Positions 1 through 7,436 are shown, counted from the stretch's first letter. The stretch: DNA of 64,000 bases from AG2 sp036493735 (GCA_036493735.1 DASXPH010000010.1:124001-188000); one strand, 5' to 3'. Notes: generated by a model not told the origin, from the sequence alone. Made by a program: numbers and translations.

Positions 1-62
1 GGAAGCGTGGCCACCGACAAGGCTTCACTGAAGTTCGTATCAACGACATCAGCCTCGGCTGA
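1..62 (+). CDS. rplU: 50S ribosomal protein L21, C-terminal end (partial)
   Basis: Only the last 19 codons are present, read from base 3 to the TGA at 60-62. They end in GFTEVRINDISLG, which matches the conserved L21 tail (basic HR.. stretch, then a hydrophobic T-x-V-x-I-x-x-I strand). L21 binds 23S rRNA in the large subunit. rpmA (L27) follows after 15 bp, the usual rplU-rpmA pairing. The 5' part lies outside the window. Confidence 0.9.
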   Translation, partial: KRGHRQGFTEVRINDISLG

Positions 63-77
63 GCGAGGGATAGACAG

Positions 78-356
78 ATGGCACATAAGAAAGGGGTCGG
101 TTCTTCGCGTAACGGCCGCGACAGCAACCCCAAATTCCAGGGCGTCAAGCGGTTCGGCGGCCAGCGTGTTCGGGCGGGCAACATCATCATTCGCCAGGAT
201 GGTACGAGGTATCATCCGGGCACGAATGTCGGATTGGGCACGGATTACACGATCTTCGCGCTCGTCGACGGAGTCGTGAAGTTCGAGCACAAGAATCGGA
301 AGCGGTACAAGGTGAGCGTTCATCCGGAGCCGGCCGCAACAGGCACTAACGGCTGA
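78..356 (+). CDS. rpmA: 50S ribosomal protein L27
   Basis: This 92-residue protein begins MAHKKGVGSSRNGRDS, the typical L27 N-terminus that reaches towards the peptidyl-transferase centre, followed by the family core KRFGGQRVRAGNIIIRQ and TRYHPGTNVG. There is no N-terminal extension of the type cleaved in Firmicutes. The start follows a GAGGG ribosome-binding site in the 15-bp gap after rplU, so the two are probably one operon, closed by the terminator at 426-458. The last ten residues are a divergent Pro/Ala/Thr tail. Confidence 0.97.
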   Translation: MAHKKGVGSSRNGRDSNPKFQGVKRFGGQRVRAGNIIIRQDGTRYHPGTNVGLGTDYTIFALVDGVVKFEHKNRKRYKVSVHPEPAATGTNG

Positions 357-425
357 ACTGGCGAGACAGCCAGGGAGCGTGCGCAACGCGCACGCGACGC
401 CAAATAAGCCCTCGCGAGCGTTCGA

Positions 426-458
426 GCCCCTGCCGAATGGCGGGGGCTTTCGTTTTTT
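426..458 (+). terminator. Intrinsic terminator after rplU-rpmA
   Basis: GCCCCTGCC, loop GAAT, then GGCGGGGGC form a 9-bp GC-rich stem with one wobble pair. It is followed directly by TTTCGTTTTTT. The position, 70 bp after the rpmA stop, fits termination of the ribosomal-protein operon. Confidence 0.85.
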
Positions 459-503
459 CCTCGCGTGCTGTTCTCTTCGAGAGAAGTTCACCGTGAGCGA
501 ACA

Positions 504-830
504 ATGGCTCTCTGGGATCGCGTCAGAACGGAGCTCGATCGCGCGGGCCGCGTCGCGCAACATGCATTCGATGAAGGCCGGCTCCGGCTCGAGATGCTAC
601 GGCTCCGGCGGCAAGCGGATGTCGCCGCGCAGCGGCTGGGATATGCTATCTATCGCGCGAAGCGTGAATCGCGCGAGCTCGCGGCCGATGAGTACACCGC
701 GCTCGCCCGCGGGATTGAGATGGCCGAAGCAGAAGTGGAGCGGTTTCGCCGTCTGATCGATGAAGCCGCAACGCGACGGCGGAAGAGCCTGACGTTCGAA
801 CCGACGGATCCTGGTCGCGGGACTCCGTAA
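504..830 (+). CDS. Small Arg/Glu-rich helical protein of unknown function
   Basis: A 108-residue protein starting at ATG 504 (MALWDRVRTELDRAGRV). An upstream in-frame start at 465 would add 13 residues but overlaps the terminator region. It is rich in Arg, Glu, Ala and Leu with few helix breakers until the last 15 residues, so it should be almost all alpha-helix and probably a coiled coil. No signal peptide, membrane segment or known motif is visible. I do not recognise the family. It stands alone between a terminator and the repeat tract. Codon use looks normal for the window, so I believe it is a real gene. Confidence 0.65.
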   Translation: MALWDRVRTELDRAGRVAQHAFDEGRLRLEMLRLRRQADVAAQRLGYAIYRAKRESRELAADEYTALARGIEMAEAEVERFRRLIDEAATRRRKSLTFEPTDPGRGTP

Positions 831-847
831 CTCTCGACGTGAAGCGA

Positions 848-1309
848 CGTTCGGGTCGACCGGCGTCACGTTTGTGAGGTGTGGAGTCACGTTTGTGATC
901 TGAAGAGCTCCGTTCGTGTCGTACAAAGTCGCGTTCGTGTCGTACAAAGTCGCGTTCGTGTCGTACGAAGCCGCGTTCGTGTCGTACAAAGTCGCGTTCG
1001 TGTCGTACGAAGCCGCGTTCGTGTCGTACGAAGCCGCGTTCGTGTCGTACGTTGCGGCGTTCGTGTCCGACTTTGGCGCGTTGCACTCCATCGGAGCAGC
1101 TTTCGCCTTCAGTTTTGCGAGCTTCGCCTCACGAGGTGTTGCCTTCGCCTCCGGTTTTGTCCCGGATGCCTCACGATCTGGCAGGTGATACTGCGGATCT
1201 GCTGACGAAGCGAATGCTTTTGCCGCGTTCGCCTTCAGAAATGGAGCGTTCGCCTTCGACTTTGGAACTTTCACCTTCGGAGTTGGAGCGTTCGCCTTCA
1301 GAATTGGAC
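848..1309. repeat. 21-bp-periodic tandem repeat tract (gene-poor region 831-1509)
   Basis: About 22 units of 21 bp run in constant phase from 848. The central copies are near-identical: eight units from 911, consensus CGTTCGTGTCGTACAAAGTC plus G, with a variant ending ACGAAGCCG. Outer copies drift strongly but keep the 21-bp step and a C-G-T-T-C-like start. The last clear group is 1226-1309 (CGTTCGCCTTCAGAAATGGA type). Because 21 is a multiple of three, several frames on both strands stay open and would encode heptapeptide repeats: YDTNAAS-like on the - strand, FVSYKVA- and SPSELER-like on the + strand. No frame has a convincing start with a ribosome-binding site, and the longest - strand frame (1343 to 597) runs antisense into the gene at 504-830. 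I call it a repeat, not a gene. Confidence 0.85.
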
Positions 1310-1364
1310 CGTTCCGAGAGAGTTTCTCTCCCGCTTGCCCCAAACACGTGCTCTTTGTCGCAGA

Positions 1365-1437
1365 ATGACGCAGATAACGCAGACGACACTGTACCTTGCA
1401 CGAGCGGTTACAGCGTCTTCTGCGTTATCTGCGTCAT
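1365..1437. repeat. Long inverted repeat between convergent transcription units
   Basis: The arm at 1365-1387 and the arm at 1415-1437 (GTCTTCTGCGTTATCTGCGT plus CAT) are reverse complements over 23 bp with one mismatch, around a 27-bp spacer. There is no T-run, so it is not a canonical terminator. It lies 73 bp past the stop of the - strand gene ending at 1510 and could still act as an RNA hairpin there. The internal TCTGCG-type periodicity resembles dispersed intergenic repeats of environmental bacteria. Confidence 0.75.
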
Positions 1438-1509
1438 CTGCGTTGAAGATTCTTCAATCGTTGCTCGAGCGCCTGAACCGAGGGCCCGGAGCGTTGCGCG
1501 CGAAAACCG

Positions 1510-2787
1510 TCACGGCGCTCGGTAATTCGGCGGTAGCGTCTTGTATCGCTGCTCCAACAGATCCTGACGCGTGGGCCCGCGCACTTCGCGTCCGCGAATG
1601 AAGACGTGCTCCGGCTGGGTCGCGAACTCGAACGGATCGCCACTCCACACCACGACGTCCGCGTCGCGCCCGGGCTGCAACGACCCGACGCGGTCGGCAA
1701 CGCCGAAGATTTCAGCTGGGGTCAGCGTGATTGCGCGCAGCGCGTCGTCATGCGACATCCCGTACGCGACGGCGTTGCCCGCCTCGTACCGCACGTTGCG
1801 AACGTTGAATGCCTCCTCGTCACCACCGCCGGCGTTACCGATCAGCGCCACCGCAACGCCAGCGCGACGTAACAGCCCCGCATTCTCCTGCCGCGTGCCC
1901 AGACGTGAGAAGGTCATCGGGATGTTGTTCATCGCGCCGGTAAGCACCGGCACCTTCGCCGCGGCAAGCTTGTCGGCGACCATCCACGCCTCGTCGCCGC
2001 CGGAGATGATCAGCTTCAAGTTGTAATCGCGCGCCAGCTTGAGCGCGCTTTCGATTTCACTGGCCTGATCGACGTCGAGCATCAGCGGCACGCGCCCCTC
2101 GAGCACGGGGATCAGTGCCTCGAGATCGGCGCGACTCGCCGCGAACTGACGCGTCTGCGCTCGCTCGTAGTCGGCTTTGCGCCGAGCGTATGTGCGCGCG
2201 TCGTCGAGCACCTCGCGCAACCGCAGCATGACTTCGCCGCGTGATTGGGCGCCGACTTGCTGCCCGTTGCTGATCTGCCCGACCATCGCCACGGGCGAGC
2301 GCATCACCATCTCCGCGGCGCTTCCATCGACGAGATGGAGGACTGCCGCCTGTCCGGCGATGATGCCGCCGCGAGGTGCGATAACCACCGACGTGATGCC
2401 TGCCGCGCGCGCGGGGGGAAGGAGGACGGAGAGCGGGTTGAGGCCATCCCAAACCGTGAAGGCGGCAGCGATGCCTTCGTGACCCCGGGCCGACGAGTTC
2501 CGTGTCGACGCCACCGCGCCAACTTCCGTGATCGTGAGCTGCGTCGCCGCGTTCACGATCCCTGGCGTGACGATCTTGCCCGTGGCGTCGATGCGTTGCG
2601 CGTCACTCGGCACCGAGACGTTGGCGCCCACGGCAACGATGCGACCATCGCGCATCACCACCGTGCCATTCTGGATGGCGGGGCCGCTCACCGGATAGAC
2701 CGTACCACCGGTGATCGCGATCGTCTGCGCTCGTGCCGGCGCGGCGATCGCCAGCGTCAGCAGCGCGTATGTCGTTAGACGATTCAT
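1510..2787 (-). CDS. Secreted amidohydrolase-fold protein lacking metal ligands (probable pseudoenzyme)
   Basis: A 425-residue protein with a clear signal peptide (MNRLTTYALLTLAIAAPARA, cleavage after ARA). It has the amidohydrolase composite beta-sandwich at both ends: IAITGGTVYPVSG...IVTPG near the start and GSLQPGRDADVVVWSGDPFEF near the end. At the place where active relatives have the H-x-H metal motif it reads VTPGIVNAATQL. The later barrel His and Asp positions read ISGGDEAW and IGNAGGGDEE instead of H-containing strands and HSDD. All expected zinc ligands therefore appear lost. Its start overlaps the stop of the upstream gene by 4 bp, so the two products may be made in fixed ratio and form a heteromer. 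Confidence 0.85.
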   Translation of the reverse strand: MNRLTTYALLTLAIAAPARAQTIAITGGTVYPVSGPAIQNGTVVMRDGRIVAVGANVSVPSDAQRIDATGKIVTPGIVNAATQLTITEVGAVASTRNSSARGHEGIAAAFTVWDGLNPLSVLLPPARAAGITSVVIAPRGGIIAGQAAVLHLVDGSAAEMVMRSPVAMVGQISNGQQVGAQSRGEVMLRLREVLDDARTYARRKADYERAQTRQFAASRADLEALIPVLEGRVPLMLDVDQASEIESALKLARDYNLKLIISGGDEAWMVADKLAAAKVPVLTGAMNNIPMTFSRLGTRQENAGLLRRAGVAVALIGNAGGGDEEAFNVRNVRYEAGNAVAYGMSHDDALRAITLTPAEIFGVADRVGSLQPGRDADVVVWSGDPFEFATQPEHVFIRGREVRGPTRQDLLEQRYKTLPPNYRAP

Positions 2788-4277
2788 CGGTTGCCTCCAG
2801 CATTGTCGGGGACGAAGCCAAGCTCGAAATCAGTTCGCCAGCGCTGCGCCGGATCGAGTCTGTCGAAGAGCATCGCGCCATCGATCCAGACCTTCTCTGG
2901 GCGTGAGTAAACGCTGAACGGATCGCCCGACCAGAGCACGACATCCGCGTTCTTGCCCACCTCGATCGAGCCGATGCGATCGTCGAGGCCCAGCGCCCAT
3001 GCCGGGTTGATCGTGAGCCATTTGACCGCCTCGTCCTCGCTGACCGGCACGCCGATCCGATTGCCTTCCGCCATCGCCTTCGCGGCTTCCTGATTCAGGC
3101 GCTGCTCGCCCGAGGCGTCATCGGAGTGCATGATGGTACGCACGCCGGCTCTGTCGAGCAGCGCCATATTCGCACGCACGGCGTCGACCGCTTCCATCTT
3201 GAACGAACCCCAGTCTGCCCACACCGACGCACCGATCCCCTCACGCGCGAGAAGGTCGGCGATCTTGTACGCCTCCACGCCGTGATGGAAGGAGCGGATC
3301 TTGTACCCGAACTCGTGAGCGATGTCGATCATCTGCGCCATCTCGTCCGCACGGTAACAGTGGTTGTGCACGAGGATGTTGCCGCGGAGCACCTCGGCGA
3401 GCGTCTCGAGACCGAGATCGCGGGCCGGGGGATCGCCCTGATGGGTCTCGTTCCACTTGTCCCATTGCCGGCGATAACGCTCCGCTTGAATCCAGGCCGC
3501 ACGATAGCCGGCGACGTTGCCCATGCGCGTGGATGGGCCGCGATTGGCATACACGCGTTTGGGATTCTCACCGCAGGCCATTTTGAGTCCGTACTTGGCG
3601 CCGGGGAATTTCATCCCTTGCACCGTGCGCGACGGCACGACCTTCAGGACGACACTTCGACCGCCGATCAAGTTCGCGGAGCCAGGCAATACCTGCAGGG
3701 TGGTCACACCGCCGGCGAGCGATCGGGGAAACTGCGGGTCCTGCGGCCACACCGAGTGCTCGACCCAGACGTTCGCCGTGACAGGATTGGTTGCTTCGTT
3801 GACGTCGTCGGTCTGGGCACCCTGCTCGGAGGGCACACCGCCCGCGCCAATATGTGAGTGCGTATCGATGATGCCCGGAGTGACGTACTTACCCGTGCCA
3901 TCGATGACCACGGCGTCGGCCGGCGCGCTCACGTTCGCGCCAACCTGCGAGATCTTGCCGTTCACGAGCAGGACCGCGCCGTTCCGAATCGATGGTCCGG
4001 CGGCGGTCATGATCGTGACATTTCGAATGACCGTCGGTCGCGACGTGAGCGGGCGATAGGTGCTGGGGAAGGGATTGGCGTTAGGCAGCGAGAGCGCGCC
4101 GTCACCGGCGGCGGTCGAACGGGTCGTCGCGCTGTCGCGCCGGACCTCGGCGGCCGGCGGATTCGCGCTCTGCGGCGCCGCGCGCTCCGGCGCGGGAGCG
4201 CTCTGCGTCGAGCGCGTTCCCGACGAACAGCCGGCGAGAGTCGCGATCGAGGCGATGATCGTGAACGATCGTCTCAT
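2784..4277 (-). CDS. Amidohydrolase-family lipoprotein
   Basis: This 497-residue protein has a lipoprotein signal (MRRSFTIIASIATLAGCSSG, lipobox LAGC), then a Pro/Ala linker and an amidohydrolase domain. Metal-binding motifs are intact: YVTPGIIDTHSHIGAG (H-x-H), LVHNHCYRADE, IRSFHHGVEAYK and TIMHSDDASGE (the catalytic Asp region). The C-terminal GSIEVGKNADVVLWSGDPFSV is typical of imidazolonepropionase/dihydroorotase-like hydrolases. The substrate cannot be read from sequence; a cyclic amide or dipeptide is plausible for a periplasmic enzyme. It is translationally coupled (ATGA) to the metal-less paralogue downstream. About 95 bp separate it from the phosphodiesterase gene further upstream. 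Confidence 0.87.
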   Translation of the reverse strand: MRRSFTIIASIATLAGCSSGTRSTQSAPAPERAAPQSANPPAAEVRRDSATTRSTAAGDGALSLPNANPFPSTYRPLTSRPTVIRNVTIMTAAGPSIRNGAVLLVNGKISQVGANVSAPADAVVIDGTGKYVTPGIIDTHSHIGAGGVPSEQGAQTDDVNEATNPVTANVWVEHSVWPQDPQFPRSLAGGVTTLQVLPGSANLIGGRSVVLKVVPSRTVQGMKFPGAKYGLKMACGENPKRVYANRGPSTRMGNVAGYRAAWIQAERYRRQWDKWNETHQGDPPARDLGLETLAEVLRGNILVHNHCYRADEMAQMIDIAHEFGYKIRSFHHGVEAYKIADLLAREGIGASVWADWGSFKMEAVDAVRANMALLDRAGVRTIMHSDDASGEQRLNQEAAKAMAEGNRIGVPVSEDEAVKWLTINPAWALGLDDRIGSIEVGKNADVVLWSGDPFSVYSRPEKVWIDGAMLFDRLDPAQRWRTDFELGFVPDNAGGNR

Positions 4278-4373
4278 GTGTCTGGTTTTGAGAAGCGAGG
4301 GTCGCGGGAGGGAGGTACGAGAGTCGGCGTGAAGGTAGACGAATTACGACGCGACGCCAGAGGAACAACGGAT

Positions 4374-5105
4374 CTATCGAGGGAACTGCGAGATGTCGTC
4401 GCCACAGAGCCCATCGACGTCGAGCCGCACGAGCTGTTCGGCGTCGTCCGTCGTATTGACAGTCCATGCAATCACGCGTCCGCCGGCCGCGTGCACCTGA
4501 TCCACGAGCCGTTCGTCAACGAGCTGCCACTGTGGCCACACGTCGCGCGCGGATGCGTCCCGCATCTCCCGGACGACGTCGCGCGGATAGCTGTCGAACA
4601 GAAGCCCGCGCGGGATCTCCGGCGCCCTGCGCGTAGCTCGCTTGACGGCCTGGTGATCGAAGCTGTGCACGGCACAGCGAGCATGCGCCGCGCGAATGAC
4701 GTCGAGTGACCGCGCCTCGACACCGCTGCCTTTCAGCTCGACGTACACCGTTCCGCGATCGCGTGCGAGCTCCAGCACCTGTTCGAGAGTCGGAATGGTG
4801 ATACCGGGCGATGTCTCGACGCGTGAGAGCTCCCTCCAGCTCATCGTCGCGATGGGGCGAGTTATTCGTCTCGGCCTGACCTGGATGGTAACCTCGGGAT
4901 CGTGGTGCACGACCGGCGTGCCGTCCGCGGTGAGATGAACATCCAGCTCGACGCCGTCCGCACCGAGCTCGAAAGCACGTCGGAACGAGGGAAGGGTGTT
5001 TTCCGGGAACTCTCGCGGCGCGCCCCGATGACCGATTCGCTCCACACGCGGTCTGGAGGGAGAAGATTCCGCGGCCCTCATGGCAGAAGGGGGATTCGCA
5101 GGCAT
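4374..5105 (-). CDS. Glycerophosphodiester phosphodiesterase
   Basis: A 243-residue TIM-barrel GDPD enzyme that would hydrolyse glycerophosphodiesters to an alcohol and glycerol 3-phosphate. Family motifs are present in order: ERIGHRGAPREFPENT (HRG and EN), GVELDVHLTADG (E-x-D-x-H metal and catalytic residues), VVHHDP, VYVELKG, AVHSFD, and DGLCGDD near the end. There is no signal peptide, so it is probably cytoplasmic. ATG 5105 gives an unstructured 20-residue lead; ATG 5081 is an alternative start. It is divergent from the sigma factor gene, with about 95 bp of shared upstream sequence. Confidence 0.92.
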   Translation of the reverse strand: MPANPPSAMRAAESSPSRPRVERIGHRGAPREFPENTLPSFRRAFELGADGVELDVHLTADGTPVVHHDPEVTIQVRPRRITRPIATMSWRELSRVETSPGITIPTLEQVLELARDRGTVYVELKGSGVEARSLDVIRAAHARCAVHSFDHQAVKRATRRAPEIPRGLLFDSYPRDVVREMRDASARDVWPQWQLVDERLVDQVHAAGGRVIAWTVNTTDDAEQLVRLDVDGLCGDDISQFPR

Positions 5106-5200
5106 GGGGGTGTATATTCACCGCCGCGCCCGCCAGGCGAAAGCGCGCATTAATTGGCCTTAACGAGCGAGAGGGTGGTGGCGTCTACCCTGCGGACCGG

Positions 5201-5755
5201 ATGACTGACGCTTCGCGAGGTGGCGATGGCCAATCGGATCTGGAGCTCATCGCGCGTTGGCAGCGAGGGGACGAACGGGCGGCAGCAGAGCTCGTGGCGC
5301 GGCACGCGCAGGCACTCGCTCGCTTTGCCGGCAGTTTCGGGGCGGCGGACGACGTCGACGATCTCGTGCAGGACACCTTCGTGCGAGCGTTCCAGTCACT
5401 CGATGGCTTTCGCGGTGACAGCTCGTTTCGCACCTGGCTTTTCACTATCGAGCGGCGATTGCTCCTTGATCGTCGTCGTGCGGAAAAGCGGCGTCCGAGC
5501 CCGGTCGAGGTCCAGGAGGGTGACGCGGCGACCGAGTACGATGCACTCGACAGCATGGTCGCGGGTGAAGCGGCGGGCCGCGTGCAACAGGCCATGAAGC
5601 GATTGTCGCCGACGCAGCGGGAGGTGTTCGCGCTCCGAGTTGCGCAGGGTTTGTCATACAAGGAGATTGCCGAGCTGGTTGGCACGACGGAGGGCGCCGC
5701 ACGCGTGCACTATCACAACGCGATGCGCGCGGTGAAGGAGTACATCGATGACTGA
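5201..5755 (+). CDS. ECF-type RNA polymerase sigma factor
   Basis: A 184-residue sigma factor with region 2 at about residues 17-85 (LIARWQRGDERAAAELVARH, then DDLVQDTFVRAFQSLDGFRG and SSFRTWLFTIERRLLLDRRR) and region 4 at about 127-180 with the helix-turn-helix LSYKEIAELVGTTEGAARVH. Regions 1 and 3 are absent, as in ECF factors. The stop overlaps the downstream anti-sigma gene by 8 bp, so the pair is co-translated. Its regulon is unknown; the Spy-like third gene hints at envelope stress. Confidence 0.95.
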   Translation: MTDASRGGDGQSDLELIARWQRGDERAAAELVARHAQALARFAGSFGAADDVDDLVQDTFVRAFQSLDGFRGDSSFRTWLFTIERRLLLDRRRAEKRRPSPVEVQEGDAATEYDALDSMVAGEAAGRVQQAMKRLSPTQREVFALRVAQGLSYKEIAELVGTTEGAARVHYHNAMRAVKEYIDD

Positions 5756-6383
5756 TTGTCCCAACGCGGAAATGCGCGACCGATTGCCCGACCTCTTGCA
5801 CGAGCGCCTCGATGCGGCGGCTCGGGCACTGGTCGAAGCGCACGTCGGGAGTTGCGCGGACTGTCGTGCCGAGATCGCGCTGTTGCGTGAGACGCGGGTG
5901 GCGCTGACGGCGGGCGTTCGCTCCGTCGACATTGCCGCGATCACGCGTGTCGTCGTGGATCGAACGCGGACGACCGTCCCGTCTGGCCGCGATAGTCGGC
6001 GCTCCTCGTGGCGATCCTCGTTCCGGGATTGGCGCGTGGCGGCGTCAATTGCGCTGCTTGTCGTCGGTGGTGGTGTGGTGTTGTCGAAGGTTCGCTACTC
6101 GGGTTCTCAGCTGTCGACGATTGCCCCCGTGGAGTCCACGGCGACGCGTACGGTGGCCGGCAGCACGTCCTTCGCCGCGCGGCCGCCAGTACGTCACGAG
6201 TCCACGACCAGCGCGAGCTCTTCGAGCGCCGAGCTCTCCGCTGGCGGAGAAGTGGGCGATCTGAGTGAAAGCGATCTTCGAGCGCTGCTTCACGATCTGA
6301 ACGGGATGGATGCCGTCCCTTCGACCGAACCTGAGCCTGTGGTGGTCCGAGTGTCGGTGCCGGGCAGCGGAGGGTCGGAGTGA
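5748..6383 (+). CDS. Membrane-anchored zinc-finger anti-sigma factor
   Basis: A 211-residue protein whose N-terminal 45 residues form a ZAS-type anti-sigma domain: Cys4, then His32-x3-Cys36-x2-Cys39 (AHVGSCADC). One transmembrane helix lies at about residues 96-113 (RVAASIALLVVGGGVV). The remainder is a Ser/Thr-rich, probably periplasmic region. The expected role is to hold the ECF factor encoded just upstream (8-bp overlap) at the inner membrane until an envelope signal releases it. No protease site can be assigned. Confidence 0.9.
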   Translation: MTDCPNAEMRDRLPDLLHERLDAAARALVEAHVGSCADCRAEIALLRETRVALTAGVRSVDIAAITRVVVDRTRTTVPSGRDSRRSSWRSSFRDWRVAASIALLVVGGGVVLSKVRYSGSQLSTIAPVESTATRTVAGSTSFAARPPVRHESTTSASSSSAELSAGGEVGDLSESDLRALLHDLNGMDAVPSTEPEPVVVRVSVPGSGGSE

Positions 6384-6964
6384 TGCGGCATGCGGCAATC
6401 GCGCTCGGATTGGGACTCGCCGTGCTAGAGATCGCTCCGTCGGCGCGCGCGCAGGTACGGTCGCGTGCCGAAGCCGCCATGCCGCGCAATCCCGGCGTCA
6501 GTCGACGTCAGCAGCTGCCTGACGAGGGGACTGGGGTGGGCAACCGCGCCCAGCTCGAGCGGCGCTTTCAGCAAACGCTCTTTCAGGTGACGCGCCAACG
6601 GGTGGGGCTCACCGACGAGCAGATGAAGCGGCTCGTGCCGGTGAACCAGCGGTTCACGACGCAGCGACGAGCCATTCAACGACAGGAACGGCAGACGCGT
6701 CTGGCGCTTCGCGACGCGATTCGCGATTCGTCGCAGGCCGATCAGGCGAAAATCACGGAGTATCTGGCCCGGCTGATTGACCTGCAGCGCCAGCGTGTGG
6801 AATTGCTTGCCCAGGAGCAGAAGGATCTGGCCGAGTTCATGACGCCGCTCCAGCGCGCAAAGTACACGGCGCTCCAGGAGCAGGTGCGCCAACGCATCGA
6901 GCAGATGCGGCGACAGAAGCGCGCGGCGGCCGACACGGCATTTGCGCCACCAACGAAACCCTGA
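6383..6964 (+). CDS. Periplasmic Spy/CpxP-like helical protein
   Basis: A 193-residue protein with a signal peptide (MRHAAIALGLGLAVLEIAPS, cleaved after ARA). The mature part is a long amphipathic helical region rich in Arg, Gln and Glu, including LTDEQMKRLVPVNQRF and LAEFMTPLQRAKYTALQEQV. The last motif resembles the LTxxQ/LTPxQ elements of Spy and CpxP-like chaperones and metal-sensing periplasmic proteins. ATG 6383 overlaps the anti-sigma stop (TGATG); a GTG one codon earlier is possible. As third gene of a sigma/anti-sigma operon it may sense or relieve envelope stress; this is inferred from context. Confidence 0.75.
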   Translation: MRHAAIALGLGLAVLEIAPSARAQVRSRAEAAMPRNPGVSRRQQLPDEGTGVGNRAQLERRFQQTLFQVTRQRVGLTDEQMKRLVPVNQRFTTQRRAIQRQERQTRLALRDAIRDSSQADQAKITEYLARLIDLQRQRVELLAQEQKDLAEFMTPLQRAKYTALQEQVRQRIEQMRRQKRAAADTAFAPPTKP

Positions 6965-6969
6965 GCGCG

Positions 6970-6998
6970 TTGAGGAAGACGCGGGGGCGCTGTACATT
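6970..6998 (+). promoter_or_regulatory. Promoter of tRNA-Leu
   Basis: TTGAGG (6970-6975) and TACATT (6993-6998) are separated by 17 bp and end 9 bp before the first base of the tRNA. Spacing and position fit a sigma-70-type promoter; the -35 has four of six consensus bases. Confidence 0.6.
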
Positions 6999-7007
6999 GC
7001 GTGACCC

Positions 7008-7091
7008 GCCCGGGTGGTGGAATTGGTAGACGCAGGGGACTCAAAATCCCCCGACCTTCGGGTCTTGCGAGTTCGAGTCTCGCCCCGGGCA
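7008..7091 (+). tRNA. tRNA-Leu (anticodon CAA)
   Basis: An 84-nt cloverleaf. The acceptor GCCCGGG (7008-7014) pairs with CCCGGGC (7084-7090), with discriminator A. The D-arm contains TGGTAGACGC. The anticodon stem GGGGA/TCCCC holds loop CTCAAAA, giving CAA, which reads the Leu codon TTG. A long variable arm (GACCTTCGGGTC) shows it is class II, and the T-arm contains GTTCGAGTC. CCA is not encoded. Confidence 0.97.
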
Positions 7092-7317
7092 TAACGACTT
7101 AGGCGACTCCGGGCATTGAAGCGAGTCGTCAATTCGGGAAGGTTGTGAGGCAACGCACGGAACGAGACGTCGAGCAGCGTTTGCTTTAGTAGTACGTGGA
7201 GATGCGGTGTCGCGCCGTAGCTCGCCGCGCACGATCCACGAGACGCCACGGCAAGAGAGGCGTCGTCCCTCCCGTCTCTGAAGCACCGACGTCGGCAGGA
7301 TCGCATCCCCACGAAGG
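7092..7317. other. Non-coding leader region between tRNA-Leu and the riboswitch
   Basis: I see no gene here. The segment must contain the promoter for the riboswitch-lipoprotein transcript. The best AT-rich stretch is TTTGCTTTAGTAGTAC near 7180-7195, but no consensus pair with good spacing is convincing. A short run of mirrored GACT/AGTC words at about 7095-7130 could form a weak hairpin behind the tRNA. Confidence 0.5.
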
Positions 7318-7409
7318 GGCCGCGACAAAGGCAAACCCGGCGAAAGCCGGCGACGCAAAGCTACGAGGCTACCGCGTCCAGCAAGGCGGGACGCCAGGCC
7401 AGTCGAGCC
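7318..7409 (+). promoter_or_regulatory. Cyclic di-GMP-I (GEMM) riboswitch
   Basis: The region carries the conserved core GGCAAACC (7330-7337), a GAAA-capped stem CCGGCGAAAGCCGG, then GACGCAAAGC (7352-7361) and a second helix ending CCAGGCCAGTCG. The outer stem P1 pairs CGAC 7323-7326 with GTCG 7402-7405 and GGC 7318-7320 with GCC 7407-7409. The 3' arm can instead form a hairpin GCCG 7407-7410 / CGGC 7417-7420 directly beside the likely ribosome-binding site GCAGGA (7421-7426). Ligand binding could therefore switch translation of the gene starting at 7437. The aptamer class is recognised from motif order; the switching direction is inference. Confidence 0.87.
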
Positions 7410-7436
7410 GCCGCACCGGCGCAGGATTTCCCCACC

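Noticed and set aside
465..503. Thirteen extra N-terminal codons for the small coiled-coil gene
   Set aside because: They lie just behind the terminator T-run with no ribosome-binding site, and the sequence does not continue the helical pattern.
848..1309. CRISPR-like array
   Set aside because: Units are head-to-tail without unique spacers, only 21 bp long, and no cas gene is present.
597..1343. A 248-codon - strand frame with YDTNAAS-type heptapeptides
   Set aside because: Its C-terminal third runs antisense through the gene at 504-830, there is no good ribosome-binding site, and the repeat keeps several frames open on both strands, so openness is not evidence of coding. Kept as a repeat and discussed as a finding.
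3126..3857. Long + strand frame opposite the amidohydrolase lipoprotein gene
   Set aside because: It mirrors codon bias of the - strand gene, has no recognisable motif, and the opposite strand encodes a clear enzyme.
5106..5200. Promoters between the divergent phosphodiesterase and sigma genes
   Set aside because: TATATT and TTAATT words are present, but no -35/-10 pair with acceptable spacing stood out in either direction.
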